From contig OZ025209.1 of the NCBI GenBank assembly GCA_964019055.1, positions 8,609,071 to 8,673,070 on the forward strand: 64,000 nt of DNA. Direction: 5' to 3'. This document shows, piece by piece, positions 26,301 through 36,400 of the stretch. Position numbers and translations under genes: made by a program. How positions within the stretch are numbered: the stretch's first letter is position 1; each line of letters starts with the position of its first letter. Source of the stretch: Anthopleura xanthogrammica (lineage: Eukaryota; Cnidaria; Anthozoa; Actiniaria; Actiniidae). Below the pieces are notes generated by a model, which saw only the letters and a list, made by a program, of their open reading frames with translations, searched no databases and was not told the DNA's origin.

Positions 26301-29300
26301 TTGAAATTACAAAGGGTTGATTTTCCCAGAGATGGAAAACCGGAAAATCTGGAGAAAAGCCCTCGAAACACTGCAGGGACTAACAAAACTCTCTCACTAA
26401 AAACTCTCTCATCGCATGTCCACGGCTAAAGCGTTGTGAGGTGGCGAATTGTCGGTAGCGTACTATCAATCTTTTTTACCATTATAGCCAATGCCTATCT
26501 TTCAATGCCACTCCCATTCATAATACAGGTGCCTTTTAGTAATATCTTTTAACATAAATCTCTATACATCATAAGATTGCAAGTGCAAGCCAAGCATCAG
26601 ACTTGAGTGGATCACAAAGCAGTACTCCATCTACAGTTGAAAGTAGGGGAAGAGGAAAAGGAAGAAGAAGAACGGGTAAAGCTAGTACTACGGACGACAC
26701 CCAGGTAAAAACCCGCTCATGAATGGTGAAGCAGATAGTGTCACGTATGTCTGAATATTTGCCTTTTCTTTGCTTTCAATTCTAAACTAGTGAGATAAGC
26801 TATTGGTCAGTGTAGACAGGGAAGGATCTGGGTAAAGCGGTAAGGGTTAAGTGGGTGCCTCCCCCCCCCCCCCCCTCCACCCCAGATCAGCTGATATCTA
26901 CTGCGTTATTGGTGATTGAGTTTGGGAACTTCCTGATCATAAATGGTGCACCCCCTCCTTAAAAAAAATCCTGGATAACCCCTCATCTACTAGTGCTACT
27001 TTTGATGATAGCGTGATTATAATAATTTCTGATTTAAATGCTGCTTATATTTTCGAACAAGGGACAAGAAGTTCCAGAGACTCCAGCCAAGAAAGGGAGA
27101 ACCGTGAAACAAGAAGACTCGCCCACTATGTTACATAGTCCATCTCTAAGAGAACGTAAACACGTTACGCCAAAAATAATGTTCACCGGTGTCTCTGACA
27201 AACAGACAGGAAAGGTATTTCAGTGAAGATGAATATTTCAGATAAACGCAAACTGATTTCTAATATTTCAGTTGTTATATTGATGCAGCTTGTCTTTTGC
27301 AGTAGTTCTTAAAAGTACGCGACAAATCGTACAATAGACCATTTCAAGGTTGTCGTCGCTCAACCTCAGCCTCGATAGTGTGTAATATATTCTTTACAAT
27401 TTGACTACAGCTCACGGTAATTTAAGGAATGTACGCATCAAAAAATAGACCATTTTCGAGATGCACAAGCACTTTCAAAAATATCTATTGAAACACTTAA
27501 AACTTCCACGGGCTTTAGTCAAATTCTCAAGAATAAATTACACGCTATCGAGGCTGAGGTTGAGCGACGACAACCGTGAAATGGTCTATTCGCCGTCGCA
27601 ACAAAATAGGGTTTTAACTGATCAAGAAGTGTTTCCTTCTCTCGCAAAACACAAAGTTTTCAAGCGCACTTGTCTATCCATGGAATGTCATGCAAACGCC
27701 TTGGATGACGTCCACCAAAACTAATTTCTTTGCGACGACGATTGCTCGTGTGGTATTGAGAACAACTGTAATCTCAAACTAAAGGTTTCGATTCAATGGA
27801 TATCTGAAAAAGTAATACGTATGTTTTGTGTTGTAGATTGTGACCAGTCTTGGTGGTATATTGGTCGACTCAGTGTATGAATGCACCCATCTCATTACAG
27901 ATAAGGTACAATACTTAGTCATAAAAAACATTACCATTTGCAAGGGTATTCATTGCGCTTCATTTTGGAGGTCAAAATTGAATTTGAATTTTACTCTCCT
28001 TAATGAAATGGAATAGAACTGATAGGGCATGGTAGTACCAATCAAATTGAAGCGTTGTTTTTGAACCCCAACCTTCCTCATCCCACCCCCAAATCGCACA
28101 AATATAGGTTCTGTAATCATCATGTTTCATTATGGTTGCAAAATTGTTTCGCATTTTTTTAAATGGTACGAGAAAGAAAATTATAAGCATATTCTTATTA
28201 GAGATAGTAAAAGCTAATCTGGCCCAATGTTATTCTAATGTCACATTTGTTCTTGTCCTTGTAAATTGTGGGTTGAGAACCTTATTATTTTCATCTAATG
28301 CCCGGGTATGTTTTTGTTGTAGGTGAGACGTACAGTCAAGTTCCTGTGTGGTTTAGCAAGTGGTCAAATGATTGTACAGCCACAATGGTTAACAGCCTGC
28401 AAGAAAGCAAAGCACTTTATAGGTAAACACTATGCAACTTTGGAATCATTTTCTTGTCATTCTTATGACTCAAAGGAAAAGTGTTTATGCTGCAGAAAAG
28501 TGTTTGCCCATATACCTGTTTACTCACTCACTCACCATGCATCCATCCACTAATCCATCCATCCATCCATCCATTCATTTATCCATTCGTTTACTTATTT
28601 AAGTTGTATGCATACGATGAAGCAAAGAATAGAGCTTTTTCAAAAATAAAAAATAGCGACCGCAAATTCAAATTAGTTAAAAATTCAACAAAATGTATAC
28701 CCCCCCCCCCCCCCCCCCCCCGGCAGCCATACGAACGTCTGTGAATTTGTCGATTTTCAAAAAAAAAGTTTTCTCGGCCGATATAACCCTGACACTGATA
28801 ATGAATCTTTGTAGGGTTACTAAAGTAAATGTGTTCTTTCTAGTGCTGGTATTGGTTTATGATTTTAACTCATTTGAATTTTTGGCCGCCATTTTTGAAA
28901 AAGGTCTCATTAAAAAGTTTAGCTATTTTCTTGGCTAATAGGTGGTACATCTTCGATAATTATTCTCTTGCGATTTTCCAAATATGTACGAATGTTCCAA
29001 ATTGTATTGCACCCTCAATTGACTAACTTGTGTTTGAACAAATGAATCAATATAAGGAAAAAGGTCAAAAGAAATTCTTTTTTCTTTAGAGCCAGTGCCA
29101 TTCATTGTGAGTGATAAGGCGGCGGAGAAGCAGTACTCTTTCTCACTTCAACAGTAAGTCACATGAAATATTTATGCTAAAGGATATAATTCAATTTGTT
29201 CATGAACGTTGTTCTGTGTTGTCAGGTCACTCGAGAGAGCACAAAAGGGAGGACTACTTGAAGGGTATAAAATACACATCACCAAGAATGTTAAACCAGA

Positions 29301-30017
29301 GCCCAGTCAGATGAAAGGTATGCTTACATGTTATTCACCTGCTTGTGAACCTACTCTCTGCCTCATTAAAGTCGCCATGAAAATGGCCGGGGGAGGGTGG
29401 GGGGAGAATACAACTCTTGAGACTGTTAGATATTTACACTGTATGGATTAAGATATATTTTACTCACTTTGTTATTGAAAATCTTATTTTATTTAGACAT
29501 CATCAAGAGTGCTAAAGGAGAGGTAGGTTGCATACAACGCAAACATGTTTTTATTTGTGGCAACTATGTTTGATTCACTACCAAAACAACCTTGACCAAA
29601 TTCATTGATTTATTTTTTGACTTTTCCAGTATCTCCCACGCATGCCCCGCACTATGGAAAACAATGTACTAGTGGTCTCTAGTGAGGAAGATCATGATCT
29701 TTGTATGCCTGCATTAGCTTGTGGTGTTCCTGTATATTCATCCGAGCTATTGCTAACTGGTATACTTAGGCAAGAACTGGAGCTCGATCAGTATCCTTGT
29801 GTGTAGAAAATTAGACAATTGCAATTGCTTCTCTCCTCTCCTTTCCTCTCCTCTCCTCTCCTCTCCAGTTTTAAAAGTGTCATCTTATTTATCCTTGATG
29901 GGTTTTAACAGAAATCGCTTATTTTTTGTTGAAGAGGAGGGTAATAGAAAAAGAAAGGAATCCGAAGATGGCGAAACTCCAGTCAAATCAGCAAGTAGGA
30001 AGCGAAGAAAAAAATGA
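14391..30017 (+). CDS. MDC1: MDC1-like mediator of DNA damage checkpoint, complete
   Basis: Twenty-five coding exons: 14391-14480, 15139-15202, 15374-15426, 16312-16404, 16493-16591, 17037-17241, 17854-18046, 18414-19147, 19753-20616, 21071-21156, 21458-21583, 21991-22119, 22893-24293, 24529-24675, 24974-25111, 25921-26121, 26576-26704, 27062-27214, 27837-27905, 28323-28422, 29090-29153, 29226-29317, 29497-29522, 29630-29790, 29912-30017. Phases agree and give about 1840 aa (human MDC1 is 2089). Order: FHA domain, acidic Ser/Thr region with SETDDE and TQAY motifs, about 38-aa basic repeats, TQS/RGRGR region, tandem BRCT. In animals MDC1 binds phosphorylated H2AX through its BRCT pair and recruits MRN, ATM and RNF8 to DNA breaks in the nucleus. 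Domain order plus BRCT similarity ([26 protein letters not shown]) make the identification strong; middle exon edges are less certain. Confidence 0.92.
15139..16591 (+). other. MDC1: FHA domain exons of MDC1-like gene
   Basis: Four exons (15139-15202, 15374-15426, 16312-16404, 16493-16591) encode residues about 31-133. The FHA signatures are in order: [13 protein letters not shown] (GR motif), [11 protein letters not shown] (SxxH), [11 protein letters not shown] (the asparagine-containing phosphothreonine loop) and [16 protein letters not shown] (HGD near the last strand). In vertebrate MDC1 this domain binds phosphothreonine in ATM or in a second MDC1 molecule. Confidence 0.9.
15493..15996. 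repeat. Near full-length foldback element in MDC1 intron 3
   Basis: The arms run almost the whole 500 bp. Paired blocks include GCATTCCTTTCTCCATGGGT and its complement, CATCCTTTTGAT, ACATGTCAC, and outer ends AATAGGCCATTTGCATGATG / GCAAAAGGCCTATT. It lies between FHA exons. Confidence 0.85.
18241..18400 (+). repeat. (CATC)n-type microsatellite before MDC1 exon 8
   Basis: Imperfect tetranucleotide repeats (CATC, CATT, CACC) fill the end of the intron just upstream of the acceptor at 18413. A similar run lies at 28537-28580 in a later intron. Confidence 0.85.
18414..21156 (+). other. MDC1: TQAY-motif array of MDC1-like protein
   Basis: Exons 18414-19147, 19753-20616 and 21071-21156 carry nine TQAY motifs (ACN-CAR-GCN-TAY) at about 18947, 19111, 19785, 19980, 20088, 20373, 20469, 20565 and 21103, plus one TQGF at 18898. 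The exon 1 start also has ATQAL. Acidic CK2-type sites are interspersed ([24 protein letters not shown] in exon 17037-17241). In human MDC1, ATM-phosphorylated TQxF motifs bind the RNF8 FHA domain and phosphorylated SDT repeats bind NBS1. These motifs are the likely counterparts; that role is inferred. Confidence 0.8.
19288..19382. repeat. Foldback repeat, family with GCAGCTCAATTTGGAG arms, copy 1
   Basis: AATGCAGCTCAATTTGGAGG and its complement flank a centre with CAATTCTCAGGAGATAGAAA. Related copies lie at 31488-31605 and 45868-46003. Confidence 0.8.
21653..21970 (+). repeat. (GAT)n / GGTAATGATGAT repeat tract in MDC1 intron
   Basis: About 300 bp of ATG/GAT trinucleotides with a higher-order GATGATGGTAAT pattern ends only about 20 bp before the CAGCAG acceptor at 21985-21990. 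Long open frames in several frames (poly-Met, poly-His, Ser/Pro) are artefacts of the repeat. Confidence 0.95.
22337..22577. repeat. Dispersed GGCGCTTATTCGAG-type element
   Basis: The stretch contains several GGCGGCGCTTATTCG-like blocks and ends with GAGTAAATACGGTAA, which pairs imperfectly with GCTGTATTACGGTGC at its left. It lies in an MDC1 intron. The repeat family is not named with certainty. Confidence 0.55.
22893..24293 (+). other. MDC1: Large basic-repeat exon of MDC1-like gene
   Basis: This 1401-nt exon (467 codons) contains about five tandem repeats of about 38 aa between 23190 and 23760. Each has the pattern ESAS(V/L)SEKRPTRGR, then R(H/R)(R/S)K, then GVLPDDTEE. Shorter [10 protein letters not shown] and [10 protein letters not shown] units flank the core. 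It occupies the position of the human MDC1 PST repeat region but is unrelated in sequence; chromatin binding through basic RGR motifs is an inference. The long open frame on the opposite strand (22874-23872) is a shadow of this repeat. Confidence 0.85.
25409..25628. repeat. Foldback element in MDC1 intron
   Basis: TTGTTTCCATAGCCCAAAAT..GAGAGGACTGGAATC is mirrored at the right end; an internal copy of TTGTTTCCATAGCCCAAA at 25496 makes the structure nested. Confidence 0.8.
27062..29790 (+). other. MDC1: Tandem BRCT exons of MDC1-like gene
   Basis: Exons 27062-27214 through 29630-29790 encode two BRCT repeats (about residues 1618-1800). BRCT1 has [49 protein letters not shown] and [15 protein letters not shown]2 has [33 protein letters not shown] and [12 protein letters not shown]. 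The Thr of the FTG motif and the Arg and Lys of RRTVK match human residues that hold the phosphoserine of H2AX, so phosphopeptide binding is probably kept. The tail beyond is short and basic (SASRKRRKK), unlike the human end. Confidence 0.88.
27331..27592. repeat. Foldback element inside the BRCT1-coding region intron
   Basis: AATAGACCATTTCAAGGTTG..TCGTCGCTCAACCTCAGCCT at the left is mirrored by AGGCTGAGGTTGAGCGACGA..CAACC..TGAAATGGTCTATT at the right. Confidence 0.85.
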
Positions 30018-31135
30018 TAATTTAAATAAACGAGGTAGAGGTGAAAGTCCTCTTTTTAAAATGTGATGGCGATGTTTAGCGCAGAGACTGTTTTATTTTA
30101 TATTGTTTTTTAGAAGTTATAAAGTATTATATAATATATATTGACAATGGAATCACGGGTGTTGAAAGGTTCCTCATTGCGATAACTTCATATCAAGAAT
30201 TTCAAGATACTGAGTGTTGCAGTGAACAAAACCGTTCAACTTGTGGCCTTAAATCGCTGTGTTCTAAGCAGCAGGTCAACTTTTACCTAGATTACGTTGC
30301 GCAAAAATTACCAGCTATGAGCTATGTTAGGGAGAAAACGTGCGATGCGATAAATGTGCATGAAAGGTTGTACGGTTTTGCTGCCCGTATTGCCGCATCT
30401 TTATAAGGGAAGTTAGTATATGTAAGCCTAACGAATCAGTTGCCGATAAATTAATCTCATTAATTCATTATAGCAATCATATTCTTGGGGTGTTATAGTC
30501 AGTATATTGGATGAATTACGCGGTTGTTTTATTTTTCATCCAATTTGCCACTGTACTCTGTTATTACCTTCTCACGGGAATGCTTATACGCAACAACTTT
30601 ATGATCTACAATTATATAATGGGTTTGATGGTTTTTAACCTTTCATATGAAAGCGACATAACAAAAACATGTCGCTGCCGCCATATTGATAATTATCGCA
30701 AGATAAGCCAAAAGGAAAAGTTCAACGAGGATAGCAGCTCAAGTAGATGGGGGGAGGGGGATGGGGGGAGGGAGGGCGAACCGTACAGGCGTCGTTACAA
30801 TAAGCTAAAATGGTTTCGTATGTTACGAAATATTTCTAGTTACCTTAAAACCCCTGATTTTCCACCACCTGACAAATGGGATTCATCTTCCAGTCTGTTT
30901 TACACTGAAATACTATTTTGAACCTTTGATATATTTGAAAATAACCTTTAAAACCATAAGATGTTTTAGTTAAACAAAGAAAACGTCATTCTGGTCCCTA
31001 CCAGTTTTAGACGTTGGAGCAATGTAACTATCTACTAAAGTAGAATAGCTATGTACTATAGTAGCATAACGTGTTGTAGGAAAACATATAACAAAATATG
31101 AATCTGCCAACACTTACTCCTTGACTAACAAACGC

Positions 31136-31277
31136 TAGCCTGCGTAGCAGCTCATTGGGGAAGGGGAAAGGAAATGGAATGGGGACTGTGGGAGAGGGAG
31201 AGATCTGCTTTCTCTCCCTCTTCCCCAGTCCCCCTTTCCTTTTCCCTCCTCCCCAATGAGCCGCTACGCAGACTAAA
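31136..31277. repeat. Near-perfect 140-bp palindrome
   Basis: TAGCCTGCGTAGCAGCTCAT..TGGGGAAGGGGAAAGGAAATGG is mirrored by its complement ending ATGAGCCGCTACGCAGACTA; the loop is around AGATCTGCTTTC. Confidence 0.85.
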
Positions 31278-31487
31278 GAAGCGCAGGCTTCTGTCGTTTA
31301 CATATTCGATAGTTTTTACTTTATTATCGACGTATCGCTTAGCTTCGCCAATTGGGACATGACTATATAATATACGCACGTCCTTTAATTGCATGTAATC
31401 AGAATAACCGAGGGGAAAACACGTAAAAAATATATAGAACAATCTGGGTAAAATATTCAAAAAGAGAAGTCGTGTACTTATAAACCC

Positions 31488-31605
31488 CTTTCACGTGACG
31501 TCAAAGCAGCTCAATTATGAGGACAAAACAAGAATTTCAATCTCCTGAGAATTGGAACCTATTTTTTTGTCCTCCACATTGAACTCGATCCGACGTGCTG
31601 CAAGG
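31488..31605. repeat. Foldback repeat, GCAGCTCAATT family, copy 2
   Basis: It begins CCCCTTTCACGTGACGTCAA, continues AGCAGCTCAATTATGAGG and ends CCGACGTGCTGCAAGG. Arms and centre match the elements at 19288 and 45868. Confidence 0.75.
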
Positions 31606-31711
31606 ATCTATATCATACAAATGTATGTATCAATTAAAATCATTATTCATCAACAACAGGAATTATGTTTTCTTTTATTGAGACCTAGATTCATCAGTAA
31701 TTCATGCGCTA

Positions 31712-32522
31712 TTACAAATATCTTTGAGATATATTAGTGTTTATTGAATACTATAGCATACATACTACAGATACCTTTGGGATATATTAGTGTTTATTGA
31801 ATACTATAGCATACATACTACAAATACCTTTGGGATATATTAGTGTTTATTGAATACTATACCATATACATACATACTACAAATACCTTTGGGATCTATT
31901 AGTGTTTATTGAATACTATACCATGCATACTACAAATAGCTTTGGGATATATTAGTGTATATTGAATACTATACCATACATACTACAGATACCTTTGGGA
32001 TATACTAGTGTTTATTGAATACTATACCATACATACTACAAATACCTTTGAGATATATTAGTGTTTATTGAATACTATAGCTTACATACTACAGATACCT
32101 TTAGGATATATTAGTGTATATTGAATACTATAGCATACATACTACAAATACCATTGGGATATATTAGTGTTTATTGAATACTATACCATACATACCACAA
32201 ATACCTTTGGGATATATTAGTGTTTATTGAATACTATACCATATACATACATACTACAAATACCTTTGGGATATATTAGTGTTTATTGAATACTATACCA
32301 TGCATACTACAAATACCTTTGGGATATATTAGTGTATATTGAATACTATACCATACATACTACAGATACCTTTGGGATATACTAGTGTTTATCGAATACT
32401 ATACCATACATACTACAAATACCTTTGGGATATATTAGTGTTTATTGAATACTATACCATACATACTATAGATACCTTTAGGATATATTAGTGTTTATTG
32501 AATACTATAGCATACATACTGG
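31712..32522. repeat. 53-bp tandem repeat array (about 15 units)
   Basis: Units begin GATATATTAGTGTTTATTGA and contain ATACTATACCATACATACTA; successive starts at 31728 and 31781 show the 53-bp period. Some units carry an 8-bp CATATACA-type extension. The same repeat with about five units lies at 56405-56665, downstream of paralogue C. Confidence 0.95.
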
Positions 32523-33356
32523 TACTGTTTTGATGGCAAGTGAGATATTCCCTGGAGTCACGATGAAAGATTGGTTCTATCCCATACCAAAATCTTTAGC
32601 ACATCGTGTAAATAAAGAGGGGAACTGATACTGACGAATTTACAACGCTTTTTCCTGAGATCTTATTAGCTGTAATTTCTCTGGTACGGGTTATATAAAT
32701 AGCTGTTACAATGGCAGTTTTTCTTTTGAAAATTCCAAAGGAGCAACAGTTGAACTTGTAGAAGCTGGCTATGTATATTTGCTTCTACAAACTATTTTTG
32801 ACCATTTTGCGCAAGCAATACAATGGGTGTACAACACCGAACCATACTAGGTAGACTCGCTCCAAGTCGACCTCTTTGAGACTCACAGAGTAAAGACCGA
32901 AGCAAATGAAAAGAAAAAAGTTAACATAGCGAACGTCGAAGTCGCGAGAGGTCGACCTTCGTCCAGCGTTTGTGATCCTGGTCCAGGTTGGGTTGCCTGT
33001 GCTTTATTCCGCGCGCGTTAACTAGAGCGGACGGAGACGAAGGACTTTGCGAAAGTCTACATACTAGGGTACGCTATCTATTCACCACTGCCAATGCATC
33101 GGTTCACTGGTTAAGCACAAGTTCAAACCGATGTATGGAAAGTGTTGAATTATTTGATATGAACACAGTAAACAGCCAATCAGCGCAAGCGTTATATCTA
33201 AAATATCCGTTTATAATAGAATGAATTAAATTGAATGAACTACTGTAGTTTAATGCATCCTAAAAATCAAAAAGACCTGGGCATCTTACTCAATTTTTGT
33301 AGATGATATCTTTTATACATTTCAGGTGGTAATAAGAAGCAACGACTCTAAGCTAC

Positions 33357-33362
33357 TTTATT
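33357..33362 (-). terminator. Putative polyadenylation signal AATAAA, mosaic receptor
   Basis: AATAAA on the minus strand lies 65 nt past the stop codon. The matching hexamer is kept after paralogue C at 57787-57792, which supports use. Confidence 0.5.
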
Positions 33363-33426
33363 TACAAACTATAAGCGGTTGGATTGGAAAGTTAAAACTT
33401 TTCTTGTGTTTCGAAACTTTGTTTTC

Positions 33427-36400
33427 CTAAACATCTTCTTCGTCTTGTTGTTTTTGTTGTTCTTCTTCAAGGTCAACGGCAAGTCCCGCGGGGCTCATTT
33501 CCAGCTCTGGTTTTTCAGCCCCAATGTTCAGGTCTTGGTAGTTCTTCATGTCATTGTTGCTTTCTACACCAGAAACGTCACTCCCTGCATGGCTTATGGT
33601 CAGGAAGAGATACAAACAGCACGATACAGAACATTGTGGGTTCTTCCTGATGACCTGCACAGTCTGTACAAACTTCACCATATAATCGACTAAGGAACAA
33701 AACCAAAAAAGAAACAGAAAACATCAAAATTTGGAATATTAAATTGGCTGTGAAATTACTGGGAAGCCTCAGTTCGCACTCTACTAAAGGATTGCGTGTA
33801 ACTACTTAGTAATTATAAAAATGCGATTTCTGTTGTTTTACTAACCAGCCATGATGGCGATAACAGCAACATTTGCAATCATCAGTACGGCTGTTACAAA
33901 AGCTTCATCAACGTGGGTATTAACACTTGAAGACAGACTGTCACTAGGGATCTTCAACAGCATCCCAACGATCATGTTCATCATGGTAGCCATTAGTGAC
34001 GTCAACTGCAACCAGTGTTCAAAGGTGTCTGTGATTGGCTTGTAGTAAGCAAACAGCACGGCGTATATTCCTGATATTATGGCTGTTACACCAAGGTATG
34101 TACGACTTTCAGCATTAGCCAGTAGAATGACTGATGTCAGGAGAACTTTGCGCACCAGTTCGATGATCTCCCAAAACCACACATTACTGGCGTAGTTCTC
34201 ATAGACAAATTTCAACCCTTCCACGATACCATCATGCTTTGTTTGGCCTCTCTTTTCGCGGGAAGCGTGCTTTCCTCCGTTGTAGTAGTATTTCCAAAGC
34301 AGGTAGAAAAGAAGTAACGGAAATCCAACAGGATAGACGACAAGGACATAGGAGATAAGGCTCTTGACCTTGAACTTCTTGCTTCCACATTCTACAGAGT
34401 AGTCAGATTTTAGGTAGGACTTGCAGAACCCCTCGTCTGTCGAGGTGCAGACTTTCTGGCAAGTCTCGGGGAGAACCTGGAAAATATAGCTACATGTCAT
34501 GGGGAACGAGATGAATAAGATCAGGAAAACCGTGCGGTAAGAACGCTGTTGAAGAAGAGACTTCCCCTTGCTGGTGATTTGTCTGATTCTGATGTGATAA
34601 TATATGATTCCAGCCATTATAGCAACAACGTTGAAGAGTACTGCAGCCAGCAGTTTGACGTGAACATTAGTCTTGAGGGAGTCTGATATGCAGTGAAGTG
34701 GAGCTGCTTGCAGAAGATTCATCTGGAAAACCTCTGCATACCTGACCAGCTTGATCATGGCATCAGGCCACTGGACGTACGAGAAACTGGAGATTGTTCC
34801 TGAAGTGACTTGGTAGAATCCAATCAGGATCTTAAGTCTTGCTGTCATGATATCAGAGAGAGATCTCCCACTTGACTTGTTCTTCTTGTCTCTTATCAAC
34901 AAGAAAATCAGACCCACCACAATCACAATAACTAGTATGATCTGGGTTACTATCCAGGGAAGGGTGGGACACTTGCGGCATATCGATGCGAACATGTAAA
35001 AATGTCTTCTGCACACTGCACACAAGGGACCCTCGTAGCCAACAGAACATTCCGAGTCTAGACCACCTTTGCATGCCGATGCAGTTGGACATGCGTAGGC
35101 TTTAGGAAGACCTTGAGTATAGTGAGTCAGGTTTTTGTTATGTGATTTGCTATTGACTTGTAACTCTGCAGAAAAGTTCAGGTACATGTGCTTGGTTTCT
35201 GTAGAATTCCACTTCCAGTAGAAACCAGGTAACAGGTTGATCGTCTCGTTTGTACATTGGTATCCTCGTGTACATGGGAAACAGGACTCAAAGCGATGTA
35301 CGCGGTAATGATCGTCGCGGCAGAAACAGGCTGTAAATAAAGCTGGGCGGTCGTGATGCGTTCCTGATAACAAAGAGTTTAAGTTACATGAAATTCTTAT
35401 TTTTTTACAATCAAGTTAAAATTTGTAGTTGATCGTATCAGGTCAAATATCAATAAGTGGTTCAAGGTGTGTTTAACTAAAACATTGATAATTGATAAAC
35501 CTACGTACCATCTGGACATGCCTGACAGTCAGCTCTTTGTACTCCTGGTGAACTTTGTGGACTGACAAAAGTTCCTACTGGGCACTGTTTACACCCCAAA
35601 CCATGAGAAAGAATCTTGTATTGTGCCTGCTCATCTTGAAAGAAACCACCTGGTTTTTGAAAATAAAAATATTGCACCAGAGTCTTAGGTCACATTTAGA
35701 CGTTATACAGCTATTTCAAAAAAGGTTGAAGAGGCGAACTGCGAATGGCAATTGGTGATTCGAATTTCGCCATTGCACCACCGTAAAGAACTCTAGTAAC
35801 CCTATCATGGAGACGTGAATCGAATAACAACCATACTACTCGCTATGTAAAGCATTCCCTGAATAGTATAAATAGGTATCTAAGAAATGAACATAAAGGT
35901 GTATTCTTGCTTTTGGTATTTTATAAAAATGTTCTAATAAAATCATTAATCTCATGGAAAAGTGAATGCTAGAATTAGCAATCTGGCCAAATTTGAGACA
36001 CAAATCACATGAACCTGCAGAATTGAATTTTAAAAGAATTTTTACTTGCTTGCTTGGTTGCTTGCAATTTTTAATGCTGTTTTTGTAGGGCTTACTTTTT
36101 GTTGATAATGTCACAAGGAAAACTTACCTTCTGGACATTCCACGCACAGCCCTTCTATTTTAAATGTCCCGTATGGACACGGGTAACACGACGAGTAATC
36201 CGATGATTGTCTGTGCACGATATATCCATTTACAGAGAAGAAAGTTTCCAAAAATCTACAATTGAAAGTAACGGGCTTCGAAGAAATTTTCTCAGAGCTG
36301 TTGAGAAAATGATATCATAAGTTGAGGGACAATTAGCTGTACAATTCCACCTCTCAAGGTATTCCAGTAGCTTTAATTTCACCAGAAAAAAGGTATTTTA

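Larger units (their letters stand above)
30018..33426. other. Convergent intergenic region MDC1 / mosaic receptor
   Basis: No supported gene. It holds a GC-rich palindrome (31136-31277), a foldback repeat (31488-31605), a 53-bp tandem array (31712-32522), then about 900 bp also found downstream of paralogue C. A possible AATAAA for MDC1 lies at 30025-30030, very close to the stop. The open frame at 30511-30921 has no recognisable features. Confidence 0.6.

Noticed and set aside
30511..30921. 136-aa plus-strand open frame after MDC1
   Set aside because: No recognisable motif, and low-complexity GGGGAGGGGGATGGGG-type DNA contributes part of it.
31712..32522. Possible CRISPR array
   Set aside because: The 53-bp units are directly abutting with no unique spacers, and the DNA is from an animal; it is an ordinary tandem repeat.
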